Source of the DNA: Acheta domesticus
Lineage: Eukaryota > Arthropoda > Insecta > Orthoptera > Gryllidae
Assembly: GCA_031308135.1 (NCBI GenBank)
Contig: JAHLJT010009436.1
Location: 163,917,681 to 163,981,680, forward strand
DNA length: 64,000 nt
Direction of reading: 5' to 3'
The position numbers were made by a program, and so were the translations under genes. The notes beneath the pieces are model-generated. The model saw only the letters and a program-made list of their open reading frames with translations, made no database searches and was not told the origin of the DNA. Positions 35,615 to 47,382 of this stretch are shown here, one piece after another; the stretch's first letter is position 1; each line of letters begins with the position of its first letter.

Positions 35615-36163
35615 ATATTAGCTTAGGGCATCATTGCAGCTTATGACCGAAAGATCCTGGGGTTTGAGCCATGCCGTGGCAGGATATTCGACAGTAACTA
35701 GAGAGCCAGGGAAAATTCAATAGCTGTCTGGAGGAGAATTCTGGCGACCGGCTGCTCTGATCGGTAGCTTTCCATCGTTTCTCCAAACAATACCAACAAA
35801 TGCAGAAGCAGTATCCTACCAAACGGGCCGCGGACCGCGGCCAATGTTTCCTTCCTCTTCCATGTCTAATTTTCACCTCTTACTTACCACTCACTAGCAT
35901 GCACTACAATACTACACATTCCAGAAGACCACTCGGAAACTTAGTTTATTCACTCCACCACCCCAGATGCCGAAAGACCAGTCGAGAGCGTCACTTGTAC
36001 CTGCTTGGGCGATTCCCAGCCTGGGGGATACCTGGTTTGGGAAAACCCGCAGACTTATAGGTCGGCACCGGATCTTTCCATCCAAAAGATGAAAATACCT
36101 CCCAAGAAAAACACATGCACTTCACTTACGGGAATCTGGCCTTAGGGAGGCCAACACACCCTG
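35615..36163 (+). mobile_element. tRNA-headed SINE, near full length
   Basis: The head has an A-box-like TAGCTTAGGGCATC (35619) and B-box-like GGTTTGAGCC (35661). The body shares a 22-base identity (35752-35773) and CTACCAAACGGxCC with the SINE at 15.7 kb. The 3' module GGTCGGCACCGGATCT (36061), then CTCCCAAGAAAAACACATG (36099), is shared with the SINE at 48.8 kb. The copy ends in the (TTA)n tract that follows, a typical SINE tail expansion. Confidence 0.7.
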
Positions 36164-36192
36164 TATTATTATTATCATTATTATTATTATTA

Positions 36193-36230
<38 letters not shown>
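36164..36230. repeat. (TTA)n microsatellite at SINE 3' end
   Basis: About 22 TTA units with two ATC interruptions, directly continuous with the SINE tail. Confidence 0.95.
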
Positions 36231-36233
<3 letters not shown>

Positions 36234-36239
36234 TAAATC

Positions 36240-37060
36240 AGTGAAGACCCGAAGGGCGACTGGAGTGCTGGCTGGCGTCTTGCGCGGCGGGGCGGCGGGC
36301 GCCAGGTGGCGCGGCGCGTAAACGCCGGCCGTGACGCAAAGCCGCCTGCGCCGCCCCGCGCCGCGCCGTGTCGCTGGGAGTATCGACCGGTCGCCCGCGG
36401 GCGGGCGGGACGGGCTGGGGCGGTTGGGGTGGAGCAGGGCGGACGGGGCGGGTAGGGTGGAGCGGGGTGGGCGGGGCAGGGCAGGTGGGTTGGGACGTGG
36501 CGGCCGGTGCGGGGCGGGACGGGATAGTGTGGGGAAGGGGGGGCATGTAGGTGGGGCGTGGTGGGTAGGGCGAAGCGAGGTGGGGAGGTGGGTTGGGCGG
36601 GGCGGACGTGACTAAGCGGAGCTGGCGGAAAGGGGCAGGGCATGGCATGGCGGGGCATGACATGGCGGAGAATGGCGTGGCGTGGCATGGTGGGGCGGGG
36701 CATAACGGGGCATGGCATAACGGGACAAGGCATGACGGGGCATGACATGGCGGGGCATGATATGGCGGGGAATGACATGGCGGGGCATGACATGGCGGGG
36801 CATGACATGGCGGGGCATGTCTTGGTGGGGCATGCATGATGGGACATGGCATGGCGAAGCATGGCATGGCGGGACATGTCATGGCGGGGCATGGCATGGC
36901 GGGGCGTGACATGGTCGGGTATGGCGGGCGGGGCAGGGTGGGCGCAAGGGGGCCCCTGTTCGCGATGGACGGCGGGGAGGATCGAGGAGGGGCGAGGACG
37001 GACTGGGACGAGCGAGGTGGACGGAAAGGGCCGGACCGGGCTGGACTGAATTAGGCTTTT
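36240..37060. other. G-rich GC island
   Basis: CpG-rich at 36250-36410, then G-rich with GGGCGGGGCGG motifs, then the 36.64-36.92 minisatellite, then GGCGGGGAGG tracts. Long minus frames (220 and 224 codons) run in two phases at once, which marks them as repeat artefacts. Confidence 0.7.
36639..36915. repeat. 15-bp minisatellite, GGGGCATGACATGGC unit
   Basis: About 18 units of mostly 15 bp, nearly perfect from 36760 to 36830 and more variable at the edges (GGGGCATGGCATGGC, GGGGCATAACGG). Unit length divisible by three keeps frames open in several phases, giving M-P-R-H and C-P-A patterns. GCATGC-like steps make it locally self-complementary. Confidence 0.9.
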
Positions 37061-38150
37061 CTAGACTGAGCTGGGCCGGTCTGGAATGGATGGAACAGAA
37101 ATGGGTAGGGACGGAAATGGCAGGTTTAGTTTAGGTGGAGTTGCGTATGATTGTTTTGGTACATTTGTACTAACTTGTACTTGTTTTAACTTGTAAGTTT
37201 ACATCGTTGAAAAATACTTTTTTTTTCAGTTATGCTGTTTTGTCAGAATGATTCAGTTTTCGTCAGAAGGATTTTGACCCTGTTATTTTCACTAGAATGA
37301 GAACGATTCACCTAGTAATTGTTTTCTAATTGTCATTTAATCAGTCTTTAGGTGCTGAGGAAACATTAAGAATATCAGTAAAGTCGGCAAAAGCTTTCTT
37401 GAGCGGAAGACTACAATAATAATTCATACTTTTCTGATCTCCTCCCCAGCAAGCTGATCTAATTATGACGAACGGGGCCTAATCCCGACTTTTCTTGTGG
37501 ATCTCAAGTCAGGAAAAATGTCCGCATTGTCTACTCCATCAAGGATACTTGGAGTTACATAATCAGGATCATAAAATAACAAAGGAATACGACTTGGAAG
37601 GAGTGCAAAATAAGCAGTATACGTAAAATGATTCATGATTTCCATAAATTAAGAACCAACAAAAAACTCAATCGCAAAGATCAAGTGACACTTTCTCGAA
37701 TCAGATCTGAACACACCAAGCTAACTCTCATCTGTTAAATTCCACAGCTCCCTTAAAATATGAATCATGCAACAAACAACTGTCAATTGTCCATATCCTT
37801 CAGTCATGTACAAAATATTTAACGCCAATCAATCCTACAGACTGATAATTTTGAAGATATTTTATACTCGAGTGACTTTCAAGAAAAAAATATTAACATT
37901 ATGTAAATTAGTAAAACTGTATGACGATTTATTAGTCATTTGTAAATTACTGTTTCACTCTTGTTTAAATTGTATTTTCATTACGTTATTCAATCGGGTA
38001 TTAATTATAGTATAACATGTATATTTACAGTCGCTAATAACCTTGTCGTTGATGCGAATGTAAATTAAAAAAAAAAAGAATGCATAACTTGGGCCACCGT
38101 ACCTTCAGCTCACATTAATTCCCATTCACAGTATTGTGAACGGAGCTTCA
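37061..38150. other. AT-rich DNA, no gene seen
   Basis: GGACTGGACTGAA-like degenerate repetition fades out by 37130. No coding domain recognised after that. Confidence 0.5.
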
Positions 38151-38159
38151 TTGTTGTGA

Positions 38160-38520
38160 ATGCATCCCTCGTTCTCGATAAGTCTACAATGGCCACGTTC
38201 AGGCGCAAGGAGGTCTGCCCGCTGCGCATGTCTCCTAAAAAACGCCGATGAATAAAGCATCAGCGGGAGACGATTGCATCGCGGGTTGCATAAGCGCGCT
38301 GTCGCAGGCGCGGCGGCGGGGCCGACGGCGACCCTAGGGCGCCCGGGGGAAGGACGACTCGGCTAGGAGGTGGCTCGAGGGGCCCTCTTTAACCGGGGGA
38401 ACGTCCGTGCTCATAAGGAGCCGCACGTGCGCCTATGTATTATTAAGGTTTAATCCGGTCAGGAGGCGCGGAGAGAAGTGTGGGTGGCCGCGGCGGCGCG
38501 CAAAAGCCCGGAGCAGGCGA
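38160..38520. other. CpG-rich segment
   Basis: CpG-dense and not strongly repetitive until it meets the GGT array. No exon is recognisable. A candidate CpG-island promoter by composition only. Confidence 0.45.
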
Positions 38521-38577
38521 GGTGGTGGTGGTGGTGGTGGTGGTGGTGGTGGCGGTGGCGGTGGCGGTGGCGGTGGC

Positions 38578-38609
<32 letters not shown>

Positions 38610-38610
38610 T
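38521..38610. repeat. (GGT)10 followed by (GGCGGT)n
   Basis: Perfect GGT triplets switch cleanly to a GGCGGT hexamer array of about ten units and end with GGTGGT. The poly-Gly (plus) and poly-Thr/Ala (minus) frames are consequences of the repeat. Confidence 0.97.
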
Positions 38611-39415
38611 TCGTAGAATAGTGCGAGAAGGTAGGAATGACGAAGCCGAATGATCAGGTTGAAGGGAAGGGAGAATATGAGAATTGAAGTCGATAGTCAA
38701 GTCCGGTGGAGAAGGAAATGAAATATGGAAAGACTGCGTTGTTCGTGAGAATTGCCAAGATGACTCTGATAAAATATTCCATGAGAAACGATGAGATACA
38801 GAATAGTGGTTTCATGAGATAGTGGTAAGCGCTACGGATAATGCTGTTGATTCCAAAGATATGTTAAACGTAACGTAGTTATCTATGTTAAGCCTAACGT
38901 AGATATTAAAAATAGTAGTTTGAATGGAAAAAAAGTAAACGGAACACCAGCACCCTCCAATAAAGAAGATATTAGTGATTTACACCAGTTGCTGTAATAT
39001 TTAACGAAAAAATCTGAATATTTTCTTAGCGTCCCACCTCATTAGACGTCATTACACAAGGTGATGGCGACAGAGAGAATGGTAGAGTTTAAGGCTGTGC
39101 CGTCAATAGCGATGAAGACAGTGGCGGTGTGTGATGGTAAAATGTTGAGGTTTAAAGTGACTAACGCAGTAAAAGCTGCATTGAAGACATTAGCTTCAGT
39201 GGTTGGTAGTGAAGACGGCACTGAGAAGACAATATCCAGCAGGCAGTGATGATGAGAGAGATGAGACAATTCCGAAAATATTCGTGACAAAATATTTGCA
39301 GGTGTGACATGGCAGTGGCGACGCCACTATCGTGGGCAATGACGGGTCTATGGTGACGCATTCACAATGAAAGAGGCTAAGCCACTGCCAACAATAACGA
39401 TGCTAGTAGACAGGC
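38611..39415. other. Mixed DNA, degenerate GATGGCG motifs
   Basis: 39059-39370 contains scattered GATGGCGAC, GTGGCGG and GATGATG strings resembling a decayed version of the 26-kb triplet tract. No gene recognised. Confidence 0.4.
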
Positions 39416-39419
39416 AACC

Positions 39420-40015
39420 TCGATGACAGTGAGAGGCGATGGCAGGACTGTCAGAGTCGGCGGTGGCGCCCAGACGCCGGGGCAGGTGCGCGGTCGCCAG
39501 CGGGGCAGACGGCGGAGGAGGCGACGGCGGTGGCGCCGCGCCGGCAGTTTGTATTCCATTACTGGCGGATTGTTTGAGGTGCGCCGCCCGCGCGTTACCC
39601 CTGGAGGGGCGGCGGCGGCGGCGGCGGTGGCCCTTCAATTAACGGTACTGGGCCGCGGCAGGGGGAGCTGGACGCAGGCAGAGACACAGCCCCGCCCCGC
39701 CCCCGAACTCCTCGGCGAGGTGGACACAGAGAATTACCCGGCGCCGGCCGCCAGGGCGAGGACGCCCGGCGGAGCAGTGGCGCTGGGAGCTCCGGGGGAG
39801 TGGCGGGGAGGGCGGCGAGGGCGGCGAGGGCGGGGAGGCCGTGGAGGGGAGGGGCTGGGAGGGGCTTGGAGGGGGGAGGGGCGGGTAGGGGTGTGAAGGG
39901 GCGAGAGGGGATGCCCGGCGGAGCAGCGGCACTGGAAGCTCAGCCAGCGGGGGGAAGGGGCAGAGGACGCGAGGACGCCCGGGGGAATGCGAGACGCTTT
40001 TGTTGTGGGACATTG
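39420..40015. other. GC/CpG-rich island with GGCGAGGGCGGGGAGG tracts
   Basis: Contains GGCGGCGGCGGCGGC near 39609 and short GGCGAGG tandem units at 39806-39835. The plus frame of 157 codons and minus frames of 96-124 codons overlap and are Gly/Arg- or Pro/Ser-rich. No domain recognised. Confidence 0.6.
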
Positions 40016-40910
40016 GACAAGGCGATGCACAAGGACGGTGAAATACATACGGTCGGGAATAGCACGAGGGAGAGTGTGTTCCAGGACAGGAATGCGTGAG
40101 TGTTATAGCAGCTGTAATTCTAGGGCTGTTGTTGGGAAAACTTCGGCTTTAGTTTCAGGTCTGGAGTACATTCTGATGGTACACAGTATACAGGACATTG
40201 TAATGAAAAATGTACTTAAACGGTTTGATGCTAATGAAAGGGAAGTGCTAAAAAATTAAAATTATTTAATTGTACACAAAATCCGACAAGAGAAAACAGG
40301 TGAAGAGTTCTAATCTTATATGATCATTAACTTTAGTTTATTCTTTTCCTTGAGCTCGTATTGCTGCAAAGGGTCAGACAGAATTTTCGTCGGAGGGAGC
40401 AGGAAAGTCTGCTATTTCTTTGGAATGATAACAAAAATAGAAGAAAATAAATTATTAGTATATAAGGCTAGGAATAAATATTAGTTAAGGTTTTGCACAA
40501 GTGTAATGGACATTCACATATTTAGACGCGTACCAAAAGACGGCATTTCTAAATAATAAATTTGGAGTATTCTTGCAGAAACAAGTTATTATTTTATTAT
40601 ATTTATTGTTGTCTCTTGTTTCTCTCTGCAATTAATTCTAATATTATAGGCACTGCATAATAGTGTGTATACAGTGTCATTAGGAGCTCAATATGAGTTC
40701 AAGTTTGCCTTTGATACACCAGTGTTTGGGGTGTCAATTTGTAAGTTTAAAATATTTTTTGTCTTTAAATTTATTTCCGCAAGCCAGCCTAACAGCTTTA
40801 CAGGAATTGATGCAAATATTTAATTTTGTCGTGTTGACAAAATTTGATATTTCATTGGTGGAATTCATAAAATCTTGCTTCATGAAGAATCCCTTCGGAA
40901 AATAATTTGG
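40016..40910. other. AT-rich DNA, no gene seen
   Basis: No recognised coding segment, array or transposon end. Confidence 0.5.
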
Positions 40911-40914
40911 GTGG

Positions 40915-42125
40915 AATTTGGTCCCATGAACGTCCCCGACGAGAGGCGCCGTGACGCTAATGCAGGTGGCGCCAGCTGCGCGCTTCACCAGGTGGCAGGG
41001 CGATCGCTTGCACCGGACATGCGAGGCCGGGCGCCCTCGATCCACTGCGCTCATCACCCTGCGCGGCGGCTGTTCGATCCCTTGCCCCCGCCCCCGCCCC
41101 GCCCCTGCCCCGCGCCCCCGGCGCTGCGGTCAAGGTGTCGCCCGTCTGTGTATAATCTCCTGTAATGCCGCGATCAGGAAGCTAGCGGGGGCTGAGCACG
41201 GCGTATCACAAAGCACGCTCCGCCGCCCCCGCAGGTCCCCAACGTCCGCGGTGACCACGCCGCCCTCGACACCTCCACCGTCGCTCCACCCGCCGAATCC
41301 GTCCCGCCCCCTCTGCCTCTGCCTTCGCCACATCTGCGCCACCTGTTACCGTCACCTCTGCCTTTATTCTCTTCGATACCCTCTCATCTCCCAGTGCCTC
41401 CTTTTGCTTCACCTCTCCCACCATCGCTGTCCTCTGTCCCCGCTCCGCTCTCTGTGCCTCTTCAATCCAACGCTCTTCGCTAACTGTCCTCTCCCTACTC
41501 CACCACCTCTTCTCTTGCTTCGCCATTTCTAATCTCCCCCTCTCCGCCATCTCTCCTCATCCGTCTCCGCCATCTCTCCTCTTCCCTCTCCGCCTTTTCT
41601 CATCTTCCCTCTCCACCATCTCTCCTTTCCCTTCTTTCCTCTCTCTTTCGTCACCACCATCTCTTCCCTCTCCGCCCTCTTTCTCCTCTCCGTCCTACTC
41701 ATTTTTTCCACCCTCTCTCTTCTCTCCGTCCTCCTCTCCTCCACCTGCTCTCTCCTCTCCGCTCTCTGCCTTGTCCCTTCTCCGACATCTCCCTCTCCCT
41801 CTCCCCGTCACCTTGCCACCTCTGTCATCACGGCATCCCCCGCTTCCTCGTCTTGCCACCGTCGCCGCGTTCGCGCACCCCGCTTCCACCCCCACGGGCC
41901 TGTGGCGTCTGCTCCGCGCATTAATTGCCTCTCCGCCCGCCCGCCCGCGCGCGCGCCTCGATCGGTGGTTAAACTGCGCGCCGTGGCCGCGTCGCCTCGC
42001 GCGCTGCGGATGACGTGAGAGCGGGGACGGGCGCGTTCCGCGGAGACGGGCAGAGGGCGCGCATGTCGCGGCGGCCGCTGGAAGGTAGCGGAGGGCGCGG
42101 CAGCCATTTCCGTGCGACCGGCCTT
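40915..42125. other. GC island with long pyrimidine-rich tract
   Basis: CpG-rich at 40930-41310 and 41850-42115. Between them, 41330-41830 is almost pure pyrimidine on the plus strand, built from CTCCGCCATCTCTCCT-like degenerate units. The minus-strand Glu/Arg-rich and plus-strand Leu/Ser/Pro-rich open frames are artefacts of this skew. Confidence 0.65.
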
Positions 42126-42229
42126 CAGCAAGGAAAGGAGACTAAACTGCCCGAAAGTATTAGTGAATGTCTAAATACCAGAGCTCTCTGATGACAAACA
42201 AGATTATTTTTAAGTTAATAAATAATTTT

Positions 42230-42480
42230 ATTTCCATACAAGATGGAAAAGAAAAATAATGAAAATGTAATTGGATGGGAAATTACAAGTATTAATATTA
42301 CATAATAATGCAAATGTAATAATATAACTTTGTAAATATACTAATATAACCATGTAAATGTACTAATCCAAATGTACTGACGTAATTATTCCCCTGTGTT
42401 TTAATGTAAATGTATCTTGTACTAATGTAGTCATTATTGTAATTTATATCTAATGCAAACAGGTAATGCAATTGTAAATC
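42230..42480. repeat. Degenerate AATGTAATA/ACTAATATAAC repeats
   Basis: Many AATGTAA, TGTAAATGTACTAAT and ATGTACT strings recur with irregular 15-20 bp spacing. May be the decayed internal end of the LTR-like element that follows. Confidence 0.45.
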
Positions 42481-42525
42481 TGTATGAAGGTCGCTGATGA
42501 CCAAAGTTGTTAAAGTAAAACAAAT

Positions 42526-42543
42526 AAAAAGAAAAGGAGGGGA
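42526..42543 (+). other. Polypurine-tract-like sequence
   Basis: Eighteen consecutive purines (AAAAAGAAAAGGAGGGGA) sit immediately before TGTGATACC, as polypurine tracts precede the 3' LTR in LTR retrotransposons. Confidence 0.45.
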
Positions 42544-42729
42544 TGTGATACCAGATATGAAGAATGCCCTTGTGTAATAGTAGTTTATGCAATTAGTTTA
42601 CAATGTTAAGCCATATTGCATGAGAATATGTTTTGAAAACTCGCTCCTACTGTCGCTCGTTTTCAAATTTGTACGAATGCAATAAAGAAACATTATAAAC
42701 GAGATGCTTACGCTATTTTTTGTTTGACA
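42544..42729 (+). mobile_element. LTR-like sequence, possible 3' LTR (TGT...ACA)
   Basis: Starts TGT directly after the purine tract and can end at ACA (42727-42729). It contains an AATAAA at 42681 and a 9-bp perfect hairpin TTTGAAAAC/GTTTTCAAA (42632-42640, 42659-42667). No second LTR copy, primer-binding site or Gag-Pol coding sequence is visible in the window, so this is at best a remnant. Confidence 0.35.
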
Positions 42730-42859
42730 GCATTATCAATTTATTATAAAATCAAACTTAATTTTGCGAAACAACTTTCCTGTGATGTCTCGAGTACTTG
42801 ACATCTGTGCGAGAAGACGGTGGTCGGCTATTCCTTTTTGAAATATATGAAAAAGAGGC

Positions 42860-43350
42860 AGAGTCTAAATAGTCAGTTTATTGTACAACAGAAATACAGA
42901 TTGGGTTTTCTTGCCCATACAAAATTCCGTGGTCCAAGAGAAGAGTCCTAAGTCGTAGCAGTGTCACCAATCCCCGGGAGATGTACCAAATCCGGCGCCA
43001 GTCCGTTGCAGCACTTCGTCGCAGTAACACGTCACTCTCACGCAGTCTAGTTGCTCGGCTCACTCCTCATCACACTCTGCCCGACCCAGAGCCGGGCCGC
43101 CCATTATAAGGCCGCTGGCGCAGACTCGCGCTCCTGGCTCGCTGGTCCGCTGGTGCGGCTGCCACTTTGTTGCTTCGTTGCTTCGGAAAAGAGTGCGCGC
43201 CTGCCCGCGCGCGCGCGCCATATTCGAAGGTGGCTGTGTACACAGCACTTTTACCAATATCTCTCCCGATTCTCTCGCTGTGATTGGCTGAGCGTGTGAT
43301 GACGCCATCATTCACGCCGTAAAATCAAATACGCTATCATTTATGCCGTC
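42860..43350 (-). promoter_or_regulatory. Promoter-like or LTR-like segment
   Basis: Read on the minus strand: CCAAT (complement of 43283-43287), a CpG-dense region, a TATA-like CTTATAATGG (complement of about 43101-43110), then some 225 bases later an AATAAA (complement of 42877-42882). A promoter and poly(A) signal this close together is typical of an LTR. The upstream end has two tandem copies of ACGGCRTRAATGATRGCGT (43304-43351 region). No coding sequence follows. A CpG-island promoter of an unrecognised gene is the alternative. Confidence 0.4.
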
Positions 43351-43351
43351 A

Positions 43352-44335
43352 AACGCCTAATTCTGAACGAGTTCTTGCAACAGAAAAGGCCGTTTATAAT
43401 TCTGGAATACAAAAAAACATTTTTAGTTGGGAACTTTTTGTTTGTATTTCAGTTCCTTGAAATATTAAACTTAAGGATAAGAACTACTTCATTATAATTC
43501 TTTATCAACAATGATAGGAACGTCAGATGGCTGAAAAAATTACTTTTGTATCTTGTATCTTCGTGGTGTAAAAGCAATGCGAGTTTCATCATGATTAAAC
43601 TTACATTGTTCAAACTTACTTACGATTCTTGCAATAGTTATTTTGAAGGTAAGTGTGAAATGGTTGTTTTTTCAGTGGCAGAAATTGATGTGTTTTGAGA
43701 TTTGTTGATAGAGACTTCCTCAATCGTGTAAAAATGCTTTTAATACAAACCATGATTTGTTCCGTTCTTAGTATTAATGGCTCTAACGTTTTTCATTTGA
43801 AAACAACTTTTAATTCAAAATATTCATAATATAAATATTTTTATGTTCATGCAAAACTGCAAAATCCATTTCATAGTACAGTGGTTCAGAGAAAAATACT
43901 CTTCCAACAACATATTAAACGTGGGGTTGAAATTCAAAGTTCAACAAGTTCATTGTTTTATTACATGTTAACATTTCAATCTCAGAGAAAGACCTATTGA
44001 TTTTTTTTAACTCTCCAAATTCGTTATCTCCTCACCAGGAAATGATATTTTGCCTTTCATTTGACAGAAAGTAGGGAAATCTTTTCAGCACGGCGTGCGC
44101 ATTTGCAGTTAAAATTAAGAGCTAAGCAGAAACTGGCAAACCCTCAACACATTGAAACTTTCCCCAATATTTAACTTTTTTCCAATCGTTTTAAGAAGAA
44201 AAATAGACGGCAAGGAAGTTTAGTGACTTGATCCCGCACTTTTCGTTGCTCTAACGCAAGCTCTTAGGGCTTAAGTATGTAGGTCGCAGCGGGGGAGACG
44301 GTCCGCTAATTATTGGAAACTAATTTCTGAGCGGT
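43352..44335. other. AT-rich DNA, no gene seen
   Basis: A strong donor-like AAGGTAAGTG lies at 43649-43658 without a recognisable exon before it. Nothing else stands out. Confidence 0.5.
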
Positions 44336-44339
44336 GTAA

Positions 44340-44660
44340 GTCGAGTTTTCAGAGGAGCAGGCGGAGCTGCGGCGGCGCGCTTCCCCGCCACACCTCCCTT
44401 CCTCTCCCTTCCCCATCTTTCCCCGCCTCACCTCCCCCAACCCTCCACGCCCCTTCACTACCCGCCCGGCTTCTTTCTATCACCACCCTCCTGGCTCCGC
44501 CTCCCTCTGCCCCGCCCGCGCTCACCGCTAACCTTCTATCCCACCTCTCCCTGCCCGTCCCCGCACCGTCCCACCCCTCCCCGCTCCCCCCACCCCGCTT
44601 CCTTCTCCGCTTCGGTTCGCCGAACCCCACCCTCCCCGCCCGCCTTGAGCCGAGGGGCTA
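44340..44660. other. C-rich GC island
   Basis: Pyrimidine-rich plus strand (CCCCGCC, CCTCCC). The 93-codon minus frame is Gly/Arg-rich low-complexity. No gene recognised. Confidence 0.6.
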
Positions 44661-47030
44661 AAATGAAGTGGCGTTTGACTTTGAAGCTTACTTTGTTTAA
44701 TTAGTCTCTCCCTTCCTCCTCTTTCAATATTTCTCCTTCATTCCCCCTCTCTCCACCCCTCTTGCGGCCCTCTTCGCGTCGCAAACCAAATTGACGGTGG
44801 AGGGCCTTGATCTTAACACATGTAACTAGCGGGGCCGCTTATTCGACGCAATCGTTCCTTCGGGGGAAGACAGTGCAAATACAGGGTGCAAACGAGGCGT
44901 CTTCCCGGAACAGTAACTAAATTAGGTGGCCCTCGACTGCGAGTCGAGAACAGAGGGACGCGGGACTTGCTTAGAGACCTGCTGCACTCGTCCGTGTGGA
45001 GTATTATTACTGCCTGATGAGCGCGGTAGTATTTTTAATAAGACGAAAGTGCGGGTGAAATGAGAATCTAGTGAAAATAATTGCTCACCCTCTCTTGTTC
45101 GTGTAAATTGTAAATAGAGCTGCTTCATATTGCCTTCGCGTTTACGAAAATTCCATCCACCTTATTGTCAAAATGCAAAGGGTGGTGTTTCCTAAGACGT
45201 TTTGGAGAATTTGTTGACTGGAAATCGCTGTTCATGATTTTACTAATTAAACTGGATTTGCTGCCATTGAAACAAATTATTTGATTTATTTTTGCTGCTT
45301 TTGCTCCATTATTGTCTAAATACACGTCAAAAAACAGCCATTTTCTTGTGCAGTAGGAGTAAATTTTTGGTGCAAAATGTCTAAAATATAATTTTATCGT
45401 TTTGTAAGAAATGTTTACAAAAATTATAATAATGTAGATGGATATTCATAATTTACATTAAAATTGGAAGAGAAACTATGTTTTGTAACATTGAAGCAAG
45501 CAAGAATTATTTTTTCTGAAATCTTGAAATAGGTTATATTCTATATGCATGTAGTAAAAGAAATAAATACGCTACAGAGATTGTTATGGAAGTTAGACAG
45601 AGAGTAATGTTCTTTTATGTACAATAACTGTAGGAGTTTAATAAGAAAATGTAGCTCAAGAAAAATATTTAGAAGGTTGTCTTTTTTCCCATTTTAGCTC
45701 ATAATTTAATGGATTGTCATCAGTCTCTTTTACAATCAATAATTTCTCTGAATAAACGTGCTTGAATTAATGGCAAGAACATCACTCTAAGGAAATGACA
45801 GTAAAGTAGGGATACTATTGCACTTCGCTGATCAAGAAAACAGGGAAGTGTTTAACGAATGAGTTTCATTAGTTCTGCTTTAGTGAGAAGCTGTGGTTCT
45901 ATGTTATGTCCAACCCGCTCTCTTAGTGTTTCTTATTGGATTGGATTTGGATTCTTATTGGCTAATTCTACAAACATGTATAGCTCCACACAGTTATTTC
46001 TTGTTTATTTGTTGAGTTATTTCTGAATTTAATTTTAAATCTCCTTATTGGAAATCGATGCTCTAGCTCATATCAATATATTAATTTGCAAGCATCACTG
46101 GATTTACAAACTCTTTCAACAAGAATTTATTTCTTGTTTAAAGAGCTTCCCTCTTCCGATTCGAGTTTTATTGTTTGGTAGTTTGCTAGGAAGAAGCGAG
46201 TTTCAGTAGCACCAAAGTCATTTAAACTCACAGCATTCCTATTGTATGGCGCCGAGTTAAAAATGAAATTCAAATGTATTATCCTCCAACAGTAATTAGA
46301 TTCTGCGGCAAAGGTCGTGGGTGTTCTATATTTCCTCTTTCACAACTTGTCCTCGGTTGCTCGCCGTATTTGCGTTCTTTCCGCCCGTGCTCCCTTTAGC
46401 TAGAAATTAATGAATTCCATCACCTTGCACCTTAAAGGTGTACGATCTGAAGGACGGCGCAAATATTTTCCTGGTTTCTGGAAAACCCGAACGTTTCTAG
46501 CTGTTTGCACTTCTCTCATCGTACATTGTACATGACGGAAGTATTTTCTGTTGAAGAGGTAGAGGTGAGAAAAATGAGGAAAATTTTCATTTCTTTGGTG
46601 CGAAGGTGTAAAAGAAAAGGAGCGAAAAAGTAAAACTGCTTCTTGGATTAGTGAGGCCGCACTAGACCGAGAAAAGTGTGCAGGGGTCATCCATTGTCCT
46701 TCCTTTGGCCACAGCTGCCCTCCGCCAAAATATCTGTGGGTGAAATTGCTTTTTTCTAGACGAAGCGTTTGTGATTCCGCGGCAGAAGCTTCCTTGGTAG
46801 GGAGGTTGCGTACTCTGCAACGAAACGCGTCCTTCAGTATCCTGATGTTGATCCTGCTTCGACTCCTCTGTTGTGAGGTTTAAACGGGCTATGTGGGGGA
46901 TGATTGATCAGTTCAATGTACGTATCCAAAGAAGGAAGAGAAAACTGAGTGGTAAATAAATGCGTACATCTTTATTAGATTCCCGTTCCTTTCAGTGTAG
47001 AAATAACATTAGTTAGCGAATTATTTTGTT
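44661..47030. other. AT-rich DNA, no gene recognised
   Basis: Unique-looking sequence of about 2.4 kb. 44800-44940 has moderate GC. A 96-codon minus frame at 46400-46690 has no recognised domain. No array or transposon end seen. Confidence 0.5.
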
Positions 47031-47034
47031 AGGT

Positions 47035-47165
47035 GTTTGAATTATGTAATGGTTGGATTGATGTATTTGGTGGACTGAGAATTGTTGGATTGATGTGATT
47101 GTTGAACTTTGGATTGTTGGATTGGTGTAATTGTTGGACTGGGAATTGTTGGATTGGTTTGGTGA
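47035..47165. repeat. Degenerate GGATTGTTGGATTGRTGTAATT repeats
   Basis: About six irregular 14-28 bp units contain TTGTTGGATTG or TTGTTGGACTG. On the minus strand they give a Gln/Ser/Asn/Thr/Pro-rich repeat (S-N-N, N-P-T-I), which explains the low-complexity tail of the frames there. Confidence 0.7.
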
Positions 47166-47244
47166 CTTTGTGATACGAATGATGACAAAACAGACTGGAA
47201 ATGATAGACTGTTGAAACTGGAGTACCCCGAGAAAACCTGCAAC

Positions 47245-47382
47245 TAACCGTTTGCGTCCATGACAAATTCCACATAGTTCACCAGCATTTAAAGCCCAGT
47301 ACCCAACTGGGATAGCGAGCAGCTCAAAGAATGTGCCACGAATCACCAAAGATCGCGTGCAGTCCGCGGGCTTTGATTTCAT
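47245..47382 (-). other. Non-repetitive open segment, unidentified
   Basis: The first 46 codons of a 117-codon minus-strand frame are compositionally balanced, unlike most frames here, with a hydrophobic stretch (T-F-F-E-L-L-A-I-P-V-G-Y-W-A-L) and C-G-I-C-H. I recognise no family. It could be an exon, a transposon fragment or chance. Confidence 0.15.

Noticed and set aside
43649..43658. Strong 5' splice donor AAGGTAAGTG
   Set aside because: No open, conserved exon precedes it and no paired acceptor is evident; single donor matches are frequent by chance.
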